Shown: in pieces, positions 25,826 to 34,914 of the stretch | How the letters are laid out: each line of letters begins with the position of its first letter | Position numbering within the stretch: the first letter of the stretch is position 1 | NCBI GenBank assembly: GCA_000433915.1 | Contig: HF993644.1 | Location: forward strand, 52,876-111,925 | Length of the DNA: 59,050 bases | Direction: 5' to 3' | From: Clostridium sp. CAG:793 | GTDB lineage: Bacteria; Bacillota; Clostridia; TANB77; CAG-508 | Position numbers and translations under genes: made by a program | Notes under the pieces: generated by a model | Told to the model about the DNA's origin: nothing | Database searches by the model: none | Seen by the model: only the letters and a program-made list of their open reading frames with translations

Positions 25826-27061
25826 TTATCTTCCTAAAGTAACCTCACTTAAAGTTGCTAGTGCTTTCTTTTCGCCATTAGCTCTATTCATGTTTATTTG
25901 ACTTATCATATCATCTACTCTGCCTTCTGTAATATGTCCCAAAATTACAGGTGAACTTTGAGAAAGCTTTGCCATTCCATTATTTATTTCCTTTATTCCA
26001 TTTACATATTCTAAAAGTTCATTTGCATGAGTAAATGCTTTTTCATCATCTCCATTACTTATTATATAAGAAGATAACTCTTTTGAACCTCCATTACTTT
26101 TCTCCATGTCTGAAAGCATTTGTGCAAAGCTGCTTATCTTGCTATGTTGAAATTCATTCATAATTGTTGGTAAATGTGTTATTACATATGGTTCCCCTAC
26201 ATTTAATAACATTATCATTATTGACTCATATTTGTTAGGAACTCTTTTTTCTCCTTTTTCAAGTAGATCTCCAAGTTGAAAAGGCTCATCATAATTATTA
26301 TAATATTTGTTTCTAATTATTTCATTTATTTGGTCAATATGTTGTCCTTTTTTACAATTAGATGCTATTACCTCTTCTGGTGTTATTACAATTACACCAG
26401 CATCTCCTATGTTTATTGGATCTTTTCTTGAATTTCCATATAATATATTAGCCAAGTCAAATTTTCTATATCTTTCAAACATTTCTTTATTAGTTTTGAA
26501 TGATTCATTGTCTCTTATCTCTTCAATTTTATCTTCTAAAAATAGCTTTATCTTATTTCCAAATTCAGAAGCAACTTTTTCTTTTGAATTTGGCGTTATT
26601 ATATTACTTATTTTTTCAAATGCTTTACCAGTCTTATCTGTTACTCTATTGTGAAATGCTAATTCATTTATTTCTCCACTGTTCACAATTCTAGTATACA
26701 TTTTTAATAATAAATTAGCATCCTCTAGACTTGTTGTCTCAGGCGCAAAAATATTCATTTTTTCCTTACCATCAAATTCTTTTGTTACTTTTATTGCATA
26801 AAATCCACTATCAATAAGCATTTCATATGCATTTTCATCTTCATATTTTTGCATTGCTTCTTCTTCTGTATACAATTTTCCAGTAAGACTCGCTAAAAGC
26901 TCCATCTCAGTAGCACTTCGTGGATATCTCATTCCATTAGGGACAGCCATTTCCAGTTGCAGTACTCGTACTTTTCCACCTTTTATAATATACAATACAT
27001 TTCTCTTATCAAAGTCTAGAGAATCTACACCTTGATCTTCACTTTTGCTTTGTTCACTCAT
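25826..27061 (-). CDS. Unknown 411-residue soluble protein
   Basis: I recognise no domain. The protein has no signal or membrane segment. An N-terminal beta-rich part (VLYIIKGGKVRVLQLEMAVP) is followed by long amphipathic helices rich in E, K and N, and the C-terminal third is helical. A ribosome binding site of the AAGGTAAA type precedes the ATG. It stands alone between the tsf terminator and the rpmG promoter. The function cannot be guessed from the context. Confidence 0.75.
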   Translation of the reverse strand: MSEQSKSEDQGVDSLDFDKRNVLYIIKGGKVRVLQLEMAVPNGMRYPRSATEMELLASLTGKLYTEEEAMQKYEDENAYEMLIDSGFYAIKVTKEFDGKEKMNIFAPETTSLEDANLLLKMYTRIVNSGEINELAFHNRVTDKTGKAFEKISNIITPNSKEKVASEFGNKIKLFLEDKIEEIRDNESFKTNKEMFERYRKFDLANILYGNSRKDPINIGDAGVIVITPEEVIASNCKKGQHIDQINEIIRNKYYNNYDEPFQLGDLLEKGEKRVPNKYESIMIMLLNVGEPYVITHLPTIMNEFQHSKISSFAQMLSDMEKSNGGSKELSSYIISNGDDEKAFTHANELLEYVNGIKEINNGMAKLSQSSPVILGHITEGRVDDMISQINMNRANGEKKALATLSEVTLGR

Positions 27062-27191
27062 TTACTCTTTACCTTCCTACTATTTTACAATAATTTTATT
27101 CTGTCTCATTGACTATATGTATATGATATAACATTTTATAAAAATTGTCTAGTGGTTTTGCTAAAGTTTTCCATATATTTTTTATAAAAAA

Positions 27192-27219
27192 ATACTAACC
27201 TGTTTTTACAGATTAGTAT
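27192..27219 (-). terminator. Terminator after tsf
   Basis: A 12-position stem with one mismatch (27192-27203 with 27208-27219), loop TTTT, followed by a U run on the minus strand. Confidence 0.8.
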
Positions 27220-27227
27220 CATATTTA

Positions 27228-28109
27228 TTATTGTAATTGTTTTGCAACTTCTTCAGCAAAGTTTTCTTCTTTTTTCTCAATTCCTTCGCCTTTTTCAAAT
27301 CTTGCAAATTTAATTACTTTTCCGTTCTTTTCTGTTACCATTTGTCCAACTTTTTTGTTTGGATCTTTAACAAATTCTTGATCTAATAAGCAGATTTCTC
27401 CATAGAATTTTCCTAATCTACCCATAACTATCTTTTCTGCTATATTTTCTGGTCTACCTTCATTGATAACTTGAGCTTTCAAAATTTCTTTTTCTTTCTC
27501 TAATCTATCTGCTGGTACATCACTTTCTTGTAAGAATTCTGGTTTAGCAGCTGCTATTTGCATGCAAACATCTTTTGCAACGGTTTCATCAGCGCCTTCC
27601 ATTTCAACTAATACTCCAATTTTTCCTTCACCATGAACATAGCTTGTTACAAATCCATTAGCTGATTCAAATCTTACGAATCTACGAATATGCATGTTTT
27701 CACCAATTGTAGCAATTTTGTTTGTTAAAACTTCTTGAACTGTTAAGTTGCTATCTTCAATAGATTTTTCTGCTAATAATGCATCAACATCCTTTGGATT
27801 ATTCATAGCTATTTGTTTTACAACATTCTTAACAAATTCTTGAAATTCTGCATTTTTTGCAACGAAGTCTGTTTCTGCATTTACTTCAACTAATGCTCCA
27901 ACTTTTTTGTCATCAGAAATATATGTTTCAACTAATCCTTCAGCAGCAATTCTGTCTGATTTCTTAGCAGCTTTTAATATTCCTCTTTCACGTAATAATT
28001 CAATTGCTTTTTCTTGGTTTCCTTCTGTTTCTGTTAAAACTTTCTTGCACTCCATCATTCCAGCGCCTGTTTTTTCTCTTAATTCCTTAACTTGAGCAGC
28101 AGTTATCAT
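27228..28109 (-). CDS. tsf: Translation elongation factor Ts
   Basis: The nucleotide exchange factor for EF-Tu, 293 residues. The start has VKELREKTGAGMMECKK and the core has EVNAETDFVAKN and VHGEGKIGVLVE. A strong GGAGG site precedes the ATG. Cotranscribed with rpsB, 98 bases upstream, in the order common to bacteria. Confidence 0.97.
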   Translation of the reverse strand: MITAAQVKELREKTGAGMMECKKVLTETEGNQEKAIELLRERGILKAAKKSDRIAAEGLVETYISDDKKVGALVEVNAETDFVAKNAEFQEFVKNVVKQIAMNNPKDVDALLAEKSIEDSNLTVQEVLTNKIATIGENMHIRRFVRFESANGFVTSYVHGEGKIGVLVEMEGADETVAKDVCMQIAAAKPEFLQESDVPADRLEKEKEILKAQVINEGRPENIAEKIVMGRLGKFYGEICLLDQEFVKDPNKKVGQMVTEKNGKVIKFARFEKGEGIEKKEENFAEEVAKQLQ

Positions 28110-28207
28110 TATTGGTTCCTCCTTTATATTTTTATTTTAAGAAATTATATGACCTCATTATTTATAATAATGAAATCATATAATCTACATTATAAAACTA
28201 TTTATAA

Positions 28208-28981
28208 TTATTCTTCTTCACTTGCTACAACTTCTTCAATTGAGTTGTTTTCTTCAGCTGGAGCTTCTTGCTCTACATCAGTATCACTTTCTAAGCTTTC
28301 ACCTTGTTTTCCTTCAATGATTGCATTTGCCATAACATCTGTAATTAATTTTACAGCTCTTATTGCATCATCATTTCCTGGGATAACATAATCAACGTCG
28401 TTTGGATCGCAGTTTGTATCAACTAATCCTACAACTGGTATATTTAATTTTCTTGCTTCTTGAATAGCAATATGTTCTTTCTTAGGGTCAACAACAAACA
28501 TAACTCCTGGAATTTCAGTCATTTCTTTAATTCCACCCAAGTTTTTGTTTAATTTGTCCATTTCTTTTCTTAATAGAACAACTTCTTTTTTAGGTAATAC
28601 ATCAAATGTTCCATCTTGTTCCATTTGCTCTAATTGAGTTAATCTCTCAATTCTCTTTCTTATTGTTTTAAAGTTTGTTAAAGTTCCACCTAACCATCTT
28701 TGGTTAACATAGTACATTCCTGTTTTCTCAGCTGCTTCTTTTACACAGTCTTGAGCTTGTTTCTTTGTTCCTATAAATAGGACTGTCTTTCCTTCTTCAG
28801 CTTGTTCTTTCATAAATTCATAAGCTTCATCTAATTTCTTTGATGTCTTTTGTAAATCGATGATGTGAATACCATTTCTAGCTTGGAATATATATTCAGC
28901 CATTCTTGGATCCCATCTTCTTGTTTGATGTCCAAAATGAACACCAGCTTCTAGTAATTGTTTCATTGCAACTACTGCCAT
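28208..28981 (-). CDS. rpsB: Ribosomal protein uS2
   Basis: A 257-residue small-subunit protein. GVHFGHQTRRWDPRM, RWLGGTLTNFKT and VVGLVDTNCDPNDVDYVIPGNDDA are diagnostic. The last 25 residues form an acidic tail (D/E/S-rich) longer than in many homologues. AAGGAGG precedes the ATG, and the operon promoter lies in the upstream terminator. Confidence 0.97.
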   Translation of the reverse strand: MAVVAMKQLLEAGVHFGHQTRRWDPRMAEYIFQARNGIHIIDLQKTSKKLDEAYEFMKEQAEEGKTVLFIGTKKQAQDCVKEAAEKTGMYYVNQRWLGGTLTNFKTIRKRIERLTQLEQMEQDGTFDVLPKKEVVLLRKEMDKLNKNLGGIKEMTEIPGVMFVVDPKKEHIAIQEARKLNIPVVGLVDTNCDPNDVDYVIPGNDDAIRAVKLITDVMANAIIEGKQGESLESDTDVEQEAPAEENNSIEEVVASEEE

Positions 28982-29111
28982 TTTTTGTTCCTCCTTTAAG
29001 TTAATTCCTCCACAAATATCAACATTTAAAGCAAACTAAATTCCATGAAAAATTTTAAAATCTAGCACTTACTTTAAACTACTTTTGTGTGTGTATTTTT
29101 CAACGTAGTTT

Positions 29112-29140
29112 ATTATATCAAAAAAAAAGCCCCTTGACAA
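29112..29140 (-). promoter_or_regulatory. Promoter of rpsB-tsf inside the preceding terminator
   Basis: TTGTCA (29135-29140), a 17-base spacer and TATAAT (29112-29117). The -35 box is the loop and right arm of the terminator hairpin, and the T run of the terminator forms part of the spacer. The leader is about 125 bases. Confidence 0.75.
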
Positions 29141-29148
29141 GGCTTTTT
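29124..29148 (-). terminator. Terminator after the 29183-29989 gene
   Basis: A bulged stem AAAAAG-CCTT with AAGG-CTTTTT around GAC, followed on the minus strand by nine T residues. Confidence 0.8.
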
Positions 29149-29182
29149 GAAAATTTAATTTACATTTCTTAGAATTATATTT

Positions 29183-29989
29183 TTATTTTTCTTGATTTTC
29201 ATCATCTTTTTTCTTCTTTTTTCTATGTTTTTGAATTGCTTCTTCGCTTTTTTTAGCTATTTTTCCTGCTTCTTTTTGAACAGCCTTAGCTTTATTTTCT
29301 ATTTTAGTCGTACTTTCTTTTACTGCTTTTTTTACTTTTACTTTTATAGCTTGCCATTTAGGGAAAGCATTTAAAAGTCTATTACTAATTGCACTTTCCT
29401 TTAGTTCTTCTCTAACTTTTGCAGTAATTTCATTTGTATTATCTTTTGTATTTTCTCTTCTTATCTTTTTAGCGGTTTCTGTTACTTTTGATACCACATG
29501 GAATGACACAATTGTATCTAATATTAATATTCCAGCAAGAACACAAGCAATAATAATTAGTACATTTGATTCCACATTTGAAAAACATTTCGCTAATATT
29601 GGATTTAAAACATAAATAACTACTAATCCTAATATTCCAAACGGAAATAGAGTTTCCAAACAAATTCGTCCATTTATATTGAATTTCTTATCTGAATAAT
29701 CCCACCATCTTGCCTTAAATATCTTCTCCATAAAATAGCTTGTTGAATATTCTAGGATTGCACATAAAAATACTGCCATTACAAATACAACAACTGGATA
29801 TTGTGAAAATCTTGTAAGAGCTAATGTTATAAAAAGTCCTCCCCATCCATATATAGGGCATACTGGACCTATTAAGAATCCTCTATCTACTAACTTTTTT
29901 TCACTTATTGAACATGTTATTTCTTCGCAAATCCAACCACCAAAGGCATAACATAATGCTAGTAAAAAATAATTTGCAATTATCTCCAT
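29183..29989 (-). CDS. CmpB-like (putative ABC-transporter type IV) membrane protein
   Basis: A 268-residue membrane protein of the family annotated as putative ABC-transporter type IV (PF06541). Marks are GGWICEEI, RGFLIGPVCPIYGWGG, LEYSTSYFMEKIF and RWWDYSDKKFNINGRI, with five or six membrane segments in the first 170 residues. The last 90 residues are a lysine-rich, probably cytoplasmic coiled-coil tail that the second copy at 47170-47898 lacks. No ATP-binding partner lies nearby, so transport is unproved. Confidence 0.82.
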   Translation of the reverse strand: MEIIANYFLLALCYAFGGWICEEITCSISEKKLVDRGFLIGPVCPIYGWGGLFITLALTRFSQYPVVVFVMAVFLCAILEYSTSYFMEKIFKARWWDYSDKKFNINGRICLETLFPFGILGLVVIYVLNPILAKCFSNVESNVLIIIACVLAGILILDTIVSFHVVSKVTETAKKIRRENTKDNTNEITAKVREELKESAISNRLLNAFPKWQAIKVKVKKAVKESTTKIENKAKAVQKEAGKIAKKSEEAIQKHRKKKKKDDENQEK

Positions 29990-30155
29990 CTTTTATCTCC
30001 CATTTCTCTATTTTTATAAATTATACTAGCCATTCTATAAAAAGTAAATATCTTAAATTATTTTTATAAAATTATTTCCTTTTTCGACAAAGTGTGATAT
30101 TATGTGACTAAATAATGCATAATCAGTTTTACTGATTAATAGGAAGGAATCAATT

Positions 30156-30416
30156 ATGAAATTTAATAAATGTGTACGTTGTGGATGTTTCTTTACATCC
30201 GAAGATTCAGTTTGTCCTAATTGCAAAGCAAAAGATGAAATTGATAAAAGGACATTAAAAAATTTTATTGCAAATAATGATATTCCAGAGAATGCCGAAA
30301 GCTTATCTTTTTATTCTGGAGTTTCTTTAAAAAATATTAATCGATATATGCAAACCAAAGAATTTTCTTCTTTAAAAAAGAGTTTTAATAATAGTTTGCC
30401 AGAAATCAGATTATAA
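30156..30416 (+). CDS. Zinc-ribbon/HTH small protein (YvyF-like)
   Basis: An 86-residue protein with a zinc ribbon (CVRC and CPNC) and then a helix-turn-helix-like part (SLSFYSGVSLKNINRYMQ). The layout resembles the flagellar-operon protein family YvyF/TIGR03826, but no flagellar genes lie nearby. It could regulate transcription or just bind zinc. A GGAAGGA site precedes the ATG. It is a single plus-strand gene among minus-strand neighbours. Confidence 0.7.
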   Translation: MKFNKCVRCGCFFTSEDSVCPNCKAKDEIDKRTLKNFIANNDIPENAESLSFYSGVSLKNINRYMQTKEFSSLKKSFNNSLPEIRL

Positions 30417-30567
30417 TAAAAATCAGAATATAGAGTATTTTTAGTGAGGATCATTCTTATTAAAAATGCTCTAATTAATTATGTATATAAAAAGATTTAC
30501 ATTATATAGGATTATTGAATATGCATAATTTTAAGAAATTAAAAAATGATAAAATCATAGAACTGCT

Positions 30568-30598
30568 AAAAGGATGAGTAAAATTTACTCACCCTTTT
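30568..30598 (-). terminator. Terminator overlapping the end of the NrdD-like gene
   Basis: A stem of 15 positions with one wobble (30568-30582 with 30584-30598); the AT-rich centre opens to form the loop. Its right arm touches the stop codon, so no downstream exon or frame follows. Confidence 0.75.
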
Positions 30599-32673
30599 TA
30601 ATTTGCAACATTTATTATTTTCACATACCCTATTTCAGATTCACTCACTTTTTTTAATGTACCATATACATTTTTACTCTTGATTTCAGTCATGTGTCCG
30701 CCATTTGTTATCTCATGATATTCTGATTCCACTTTTATTTTTTCTTGTGTTTCACATTCTTCTGGTAATTCAAATGAAACAGTATATGCATCTTTATCAG
30801 TGACATCTTCTATTTTCCCAAAAATAACTCTGTCAAATTCCATAAATTCTTTTGCAGTATCATAAGAGCTATCTCCTGATACAGCAAAGTTCAAGTTATA
30901 CTTTCTTGAATATTCGTCTGCTTTTTCTCTAATTCTAGAAACAATTTGTATTCCTAACTCTTGAGATTTTTTACTTTGTGCATGATTATGTCCTGTTAAA
31001 ACAATAAGACATTCATTTAAGCCTGTAAATTCAATTTTCATTATTCCTTGTTTCAAAGGTTTCTTAACCTTATCATCGCTCTTTAATTTCTCTGAATCAA
31101 TCCATATCATTTCCTTCATTAATAAAGGAAAATTAAATACCTTTTTACTTCCTTGTATCTCAAATCTCTCAATTAGCTGGTCTTTCACCATTTCTATTTT
31201 CTGGTCTAATTCACCCCAAAATGCTTCAATATTATTTTTATGTTTTAATGCTATTCTAGGCAAATTAATAGTTGTACTTGACAATACTCCTCTTTCAGCG
31301 ACTTGTTCTTTGTCTTTATCAACAAAATTGTCTGCTATTCTTGTGCCATCTTCTAAATAAGCTATTTCTGTTCCAAAATCGCCTTCTTTATAAAATTCGC
31401 TATTAGCTTGGCTATCTAGCATTGCAAATGTTATATTTTTATCTTTTAAAACTAAGTCACATGCTATTTTTAATAAGTCATAATTAGGAGTATTAGGTTC
31501 AAAATTGATTCCTTTTTTTACTTTAAATGATATTATTGGAGATACAGCTTCTTTATTATTTCCCACTCCCTCTTCAATAGCAAGTAATAAATTCTTAATT
31601 ACCATTCTACCTTCTGCCGAAGTATCTGTTCCAATATTTATTGTGACAAGATTATTATTGCATAAACTATTTAAATCATGTACAAATGCTTCCATTGCTT
31701 GATATGTTTCTTTATTAGTCTTTTCAAGAGCTTTACTATACACTATTCTGAACATTCTTTTAAGCTCTTCTGCATCTCTAGTAAATTTATAAAAATTTTC
31801 TATATTAAAGTCAATTGTATTTAATTTTTCTATTTCTCTTTCTATACCGTTTATTGCAATGAATTTGTCATAATCAGTATATTCCAATATATCATAAATT
31901 GTTTGTCTAAATTCTTTTTTGAAAGTTTTCAAAACTCCTGGTGCCATATAATAATCAAATGCAGGTATTCCTTGCTCTCCTGATTGATCTTTTTGAACTC
32001 CTGCAATCGCAATAATTGTAAGCATTGCATACGACATTATTGTCTGTGGCTCTCTCATCATACTATTCTCTGTTGAAAAACCATCATCAAATAATTTCTC
32101 TACATTTATTTGTACACTCTCTGTAGTTCCCATTGGATAATATTCCAACTTATTTATGTGAATATCTCCATTTTCGTGGTATTCTGAAAATTTCTTCTTT
32201 ATTAAATATGATGTTGCAAATTCTCCAGAAACAGTTTTTCCATATGCCTCCATAGTTTGCATAGCATTTCTATTTTCGATAACTGCCTCTGCACTTTCTT
32301 TTGTTTTTAGTCCTAATTTTTCTAATGCTTTTAAAAATTTATGTTTTCTTTTTTCTTCAAAAAATATTTCCCTTGATTGAGCCCTATTTTCTCTATATTC
32401 GGCAAATGACTTACATACATCTATATAACCATTATTTCTTAGTTCTATTTCAATTAAATCTTGAATTTCTTCAATCTTTATCCTATCTTTGTCCATCTTC
32501 ATTATTTGAGCTATTACTTGATTATATATTAAATTAATATCGTCTTCATTATACTTACCTTCAATGCTGTCAAAACCTTTTTTTATCGCTATTGCAATCT
32601 TTGTTCCATCAAAATTAACTTTTTTGCCATCCCTTTTTATAACAATCCTATTAGTAATTTTGTCTTCTCTCAT
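30598..32673 (-). CDS. NrdD-like protein without catalytic residues or glycyl-radical domain
   Basis: The 691 residues align by eye to class III ribonucleotide reductase NrdD: an N-terminal ATP-cone (KRDGKKVNFDGTKIAIAI), FDYYMAPGVLKTF, TDTSAEGRMVIKNLL, TTINLPRIAL and NGGH. It ends at IGYVKIINVAN, where NrdD normally continues into the four-cysteine zinc site and the RVxGY glycyl-radical loop. The active-site cysteine positions also differ: GTTESVQI (182-189) replaces the usual GTTTCCQI and YLEDGTRI (439-446) the usual YMGCRTR. Only five cysteines exist, none in CxxC. A terminator follows the stop at once, so this is not a local frameshift. Probably a pseudoenzyme; no NrdG gene is nearby. Confidence 0.85.
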   Translation of the reverse strand: MREDKITNRIVIKRDGKKVNFDGTKIAIAIKKGFDSIEGKYNEDDINLIYNQVIAQIMKMDKDRIKIEEIQDLIEIELRNNGYIDVCKSFAEYRENRAQSREIFFEEKRKHKFLKALEKLGLKTKESAEAVIENRNAMQTMEAYGKTVSGEFATSYLIKKKFSEYHENGDIHINKLEYYPMGTTESVQINVEKLFDDGFSTENSMMREPQTIMSYAMLTIIAIAGVQKDQSGEQGIPAFDYYMAPGVLKTFKKEFRQTIYDILEYTDYDKFIAINGIEREIEKLNTIDFNIENFYKFTRDAEELKRMFRIVYSKALEKTNKETYQAMEAFVHDLNSLCNNNLVTINIGTDTSAEGRMVIKNLLLAIEEGVGNNKEAVSPIISFKVKKGINFEPNTPNYDLLKIACDLVLKDKNITFAMLDSQANSEFYKEGDFGTEIAYLEDGTRIADNFVDKDKEQVAERGVLSSTTINLPRIALKHKNNIEAFWGELDQKIEMVKDQLIERFEIQGSKKVFNFPLLMKEMIWIDSEKLKSDDKVKKPLKQGIMKIEFTGLNECLIVLTGHNHAQSKKSQELGIQIVSRIREKADEYSRKYNLNFAVSGDSSYDTAKEFMEFDRVIFGKIEDVTDKDAYTVSFELPEECETQEKIKVESEYHEITNGGHMTEIKSKNVYGTLKKVSESEIGYVKIINVAN

Positions 32674-32745
32674 AATCGCTCCTTCATTATTTTTTTACAG
32701 TATAACACAAGCATAGAAAAATTGCTAGATATAATTTTAGTCAGC

Positions 32746-32774
32746 TTGACATAATCTGTTATTCATTATATAAT
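32746..32774 (+). promoter_or_regulatory. Perfect consensus promoter of iorA-iorB
   Basis: TTGACA (32746-32751), a 17-base spacer and TATAAT (32769-32774), both boxes exact. Confidence 0.85.
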
Positions 32775-32789
32775 AATCACTATATTTTA

Positions 32790-32805
32790 ACATACATTCG
32801 TATGT
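32790..32805 (+). promoter_or_regulatory. Inverted repeat just after the iorA transcription start
   Basis: ACATAC-ATTC-GTATGT, a perfect 6-bp inverted repeat about ten bases downstream of the expected start. A repressor site there would block this very strong promoter. Confidence 0.45.
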
Positions 32806-32848
32806 ACCACGCACATTGACACGTTTTATAATGAGAAAGGATATAGCT

Positions 32849-34426
32849 ATGAGATATTTACTAACTGGTAATGAAGCCATTGCTCTAGCTTTCTATATTA
32901 ATGGAGGGCAGTTTGCTTCTGGTTACCCTGGAACACCGAGTACTGAAATCTTAGAAAACCTGTCCAAATATTCTAATAACATTCATTCTGAATGGGCACC
33001 TAATGAAAAAGTAGCTGTTGAATCCGCAATTGGAGCTTCTTACGCTGGTGTACGTTCAATCGCTGTCATGAAACATGTTGGAGTAAATGTTGCAGCAGAT
33101 CCCATTTTTACAGTCGCATACACAGGAATCAATGCAGGACTTATCATTATTACTGCTGATGATCCAGGTATTCACTCTTCGCAAAATGAACAAGATAATC
33201 GTCACTATGCAAAGTCGGCCAAAATTCCTATGTTTGAGCCTGCAAATTCTCAAGAATGTTTTGATTTTGTAAGCCATGCTTTTAAATTTAGCGAACAATA
33301 TCAACTTCCTGTATTTATCAGGTTAACAACTCGCGTATGTCATTCTAAATCTATTGTTATAACCAGTAAGCACCTCAGTTCTATTCACTTAAGTATCGAT
33401 AAGAGTTCTCGGTTTGACCCAATTCCTTCAATTTCTATCAAGCTTCATGAATCACTTGAGCATAAGCTATTAGATATTGCAAACTCAAACTCTTACTATT
33501 GCGAGGAATTAATAAATTCGCAGATTGGAATTATAACATCTGGAATGTCTTACAATTATGTGAAAGAAGTTTTAGGAAATTCTGTATCAATATTAAAACT
33601 TAATTTAATCTTTCCGCTTCCGATCAATAAAGTTAAGCAGTTTTGCTCTAAAGTAGAAAGGATTTTTATAGTAGAAGAATTAGATCCTTTTATCGAAGAA
33701 TCCGTTAAAGCTTTAGGAATTAACTGCATTGGAAAAGATTATATTAAATGCTCCTCTGAATTAAACCCGCACATTATCCGTAAGGCTTTCTTTCCTATAA
33801 TTGAAAATGAGCTTAGCTCTAATGTACCAGCTACCACTTCAAAGCCATTCTGCCCTGGATGTTTTTACAATACCTTTTTCGATGTTCTTTCTAGTTGCAA
33901 GAATGTAATCATAAGTAGTGACATTGGTTGTTATTCAATGAGTGGCCAAGAACCATACAAAGCCAAAGACATTGCGATTTGCATGGGTGCTGGCTTTTCT
34001 ATTGCACATGGGATTCAAAAGTCGCTTGACATGTTGCATTCTGACCAAAGAGTAATTGGACTGATGGGTGATTCAACTTTTTTCCACTCTGGAATTACAA
34101 GTTTAATAAACTGCATTTATAATAACAGTAACCCTATTCTGATTATTCTTGATAACCAAAGTACTTCGATGACTGGTATGCAGGACAATCCTGGAACAGG
34201 CTATACTTTAGACCATAATCCGACTACCAAAATAGATTTGGTTAAATTATTAGATTCTTTGAATGTTAAAAATATTCGGACATTTAATCCTTTTAACAAA
34301 AATCAGACCATTCAGGCATTGGATTATGCTCTTTCTCTTAATGAACTTGTAGTTTTAATTGCACAAGGTTATTGCACTTTAAAACTAGCCAAATCCACTA
34401 AAAAGGAGGCATCTGATAATGCTTAA
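32849..34426 (+). CDS. iorA: Indolepyruvate:ferredoxin oxidoreductase, alpha subunit, lacking the ferredoxin domain
   Basis: A TPP-dependent 2-oxoacid oxidoreductase that converts aryl pyruvates from aromatic amino acids to acyl-CoA. N-terminal blocks are LLTGNEAIALAFYINGG and GYPGTPSTE; the TPP half has FCPGC, DIGCY, MGAGFSIAHG and GDSTFFHSG. At 525 residues it ends where IorA normally continues into a C-terminal 2[4Fe-4S] ferredoxin domain, so electron exit must differ. The start is the ATG at 32849, eight bases after GAAAGG; a TTG at 32816 lacks a site. Overlaps iorB by eight bases. GC is somewhat above the local level. Confidence 0.88.
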   Translation: MRYLLTGNEAIALAFYINGGQFASGYPGTPSTEILENLSKYSNNIHSEWAPNEKVAVESAIGASYAGVRSIAVMKHVGVNVAADPIFTVAYTGINAGLIIITADDPGIHSSQNEQDNRHYAKSAKIPMFEPANSQECFDFVSHAFKFSEQYQLPVFIRLTTRVCHSKSIVITSKHLSSIHLSIDKSSRFDPIPSISIKLHESLEHKLLDIANSNSYYCEELINSQIGIITSGMSYNYVKEVLGNSVSILKLNLIFPLPINKVKQFCSKVERIFIVEELDPFIEESVKALGINCIGKDYIKCSSELNPHIIRKAFFPIIENELSSNVPATTSKPFCPGCFYNTFFDVLSSCKNVIISSDIGCYSMSGQEPYKAKDIAICMGAGFSIAHGIQKSLDMLHSDQRVIGLMGDSTFFHSGITSLINCIYNNSNPILIILDNQSTSMTGMQDNPGTGYTLDHNPTTKIDLVKLLDSLNVKNIRTFNPFNKNQTIQALDYALSLNELVVLIAQGYCTLKLAKSTKKEASDNA

Positions 34427-34874
34427 CATTCTTTTTTGTGGCAAAGGTGGACAGGGAATTATCTATGCTTCCAAGATTTTCACTGAGTGCATTTTCTATA
34501 ATTCCAACTTTGAAATCTGCTCTTCTGAAACTCACGGCATAGTGCGACGTGGAGGCCCTGTACAGACGCAAATTAGAATTAACCAATCCACAATTTATTC
34601 ACCTGTCTTTGAAACAGCAGACTATATTGTAGATTTTGACGGAGAAGAAGCTATACGTTATTCAAATCTTACTTCTTCCTGTACCAAAATCATAAGCATT
34701 TATGACACATCACTTCAGCACAAGTTAATAAGTGAAAAACTTCCTCGTTATACGTCCAACCTATTCTTACTTGGACATTTTGTGCACACCATTGGAATGG
34801 ATGATTATACGTGGGCAAATTATATCAAGTCCTCTGATAATCAGAAAGCATTCAATTTAGGCTGCATATTATAG
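34419..34874 (+). CDS. iorB: Indolepyruvate:ferredoxin oxidoreductase, beta subunit (short)
   Basis: The gamma-domain type partner of IorA. GKGGQGIIYASKI at the start and SSETHGIVRRGGPVQTQIR are typical. At 151 residues it is shorter than the usual 180-200, mainly at the C-terminal end. AAGGAGG precedes the ATG, inside the end of iorA, so the two are translationally coupled. A strong terminator follows. Confidence 0.88.
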   Translation: MLNILFCGKGGQGIIYASKIFTECIFYNSNFEICSSETHGIVRRGGPVQTQIRINQSTIYSPVFETADYIVDFDGEEAIRYSNLTSSCTKIISIYDTSLQHKLISEKLPRYTSNLFLLGHFVHTIGMDDYTWANYIKSSDNQKAFNLGCIL

Positions 34875-34878
34875 TGTC

Positions 34879-34914
34879 AAAACACCGCCAGCTATATAGC
34901 TAGCGGTGTTTTTT
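34879..34914 (+). terminator. Terminator after iorB
   Basis: A 15-position stem with one mismatch (34879-34893 with 34898-34912), loop ATAT, then a T run. Confidence 0.85.

Noticed and set aside
30417..30597. A missing glycyl-radical exon after the NrdD-like gene
   Set aside because: All frames downstream of the stop on the minus strand are short and hold a terminator; no CxxC or RVxGY-like sequence is encoded.
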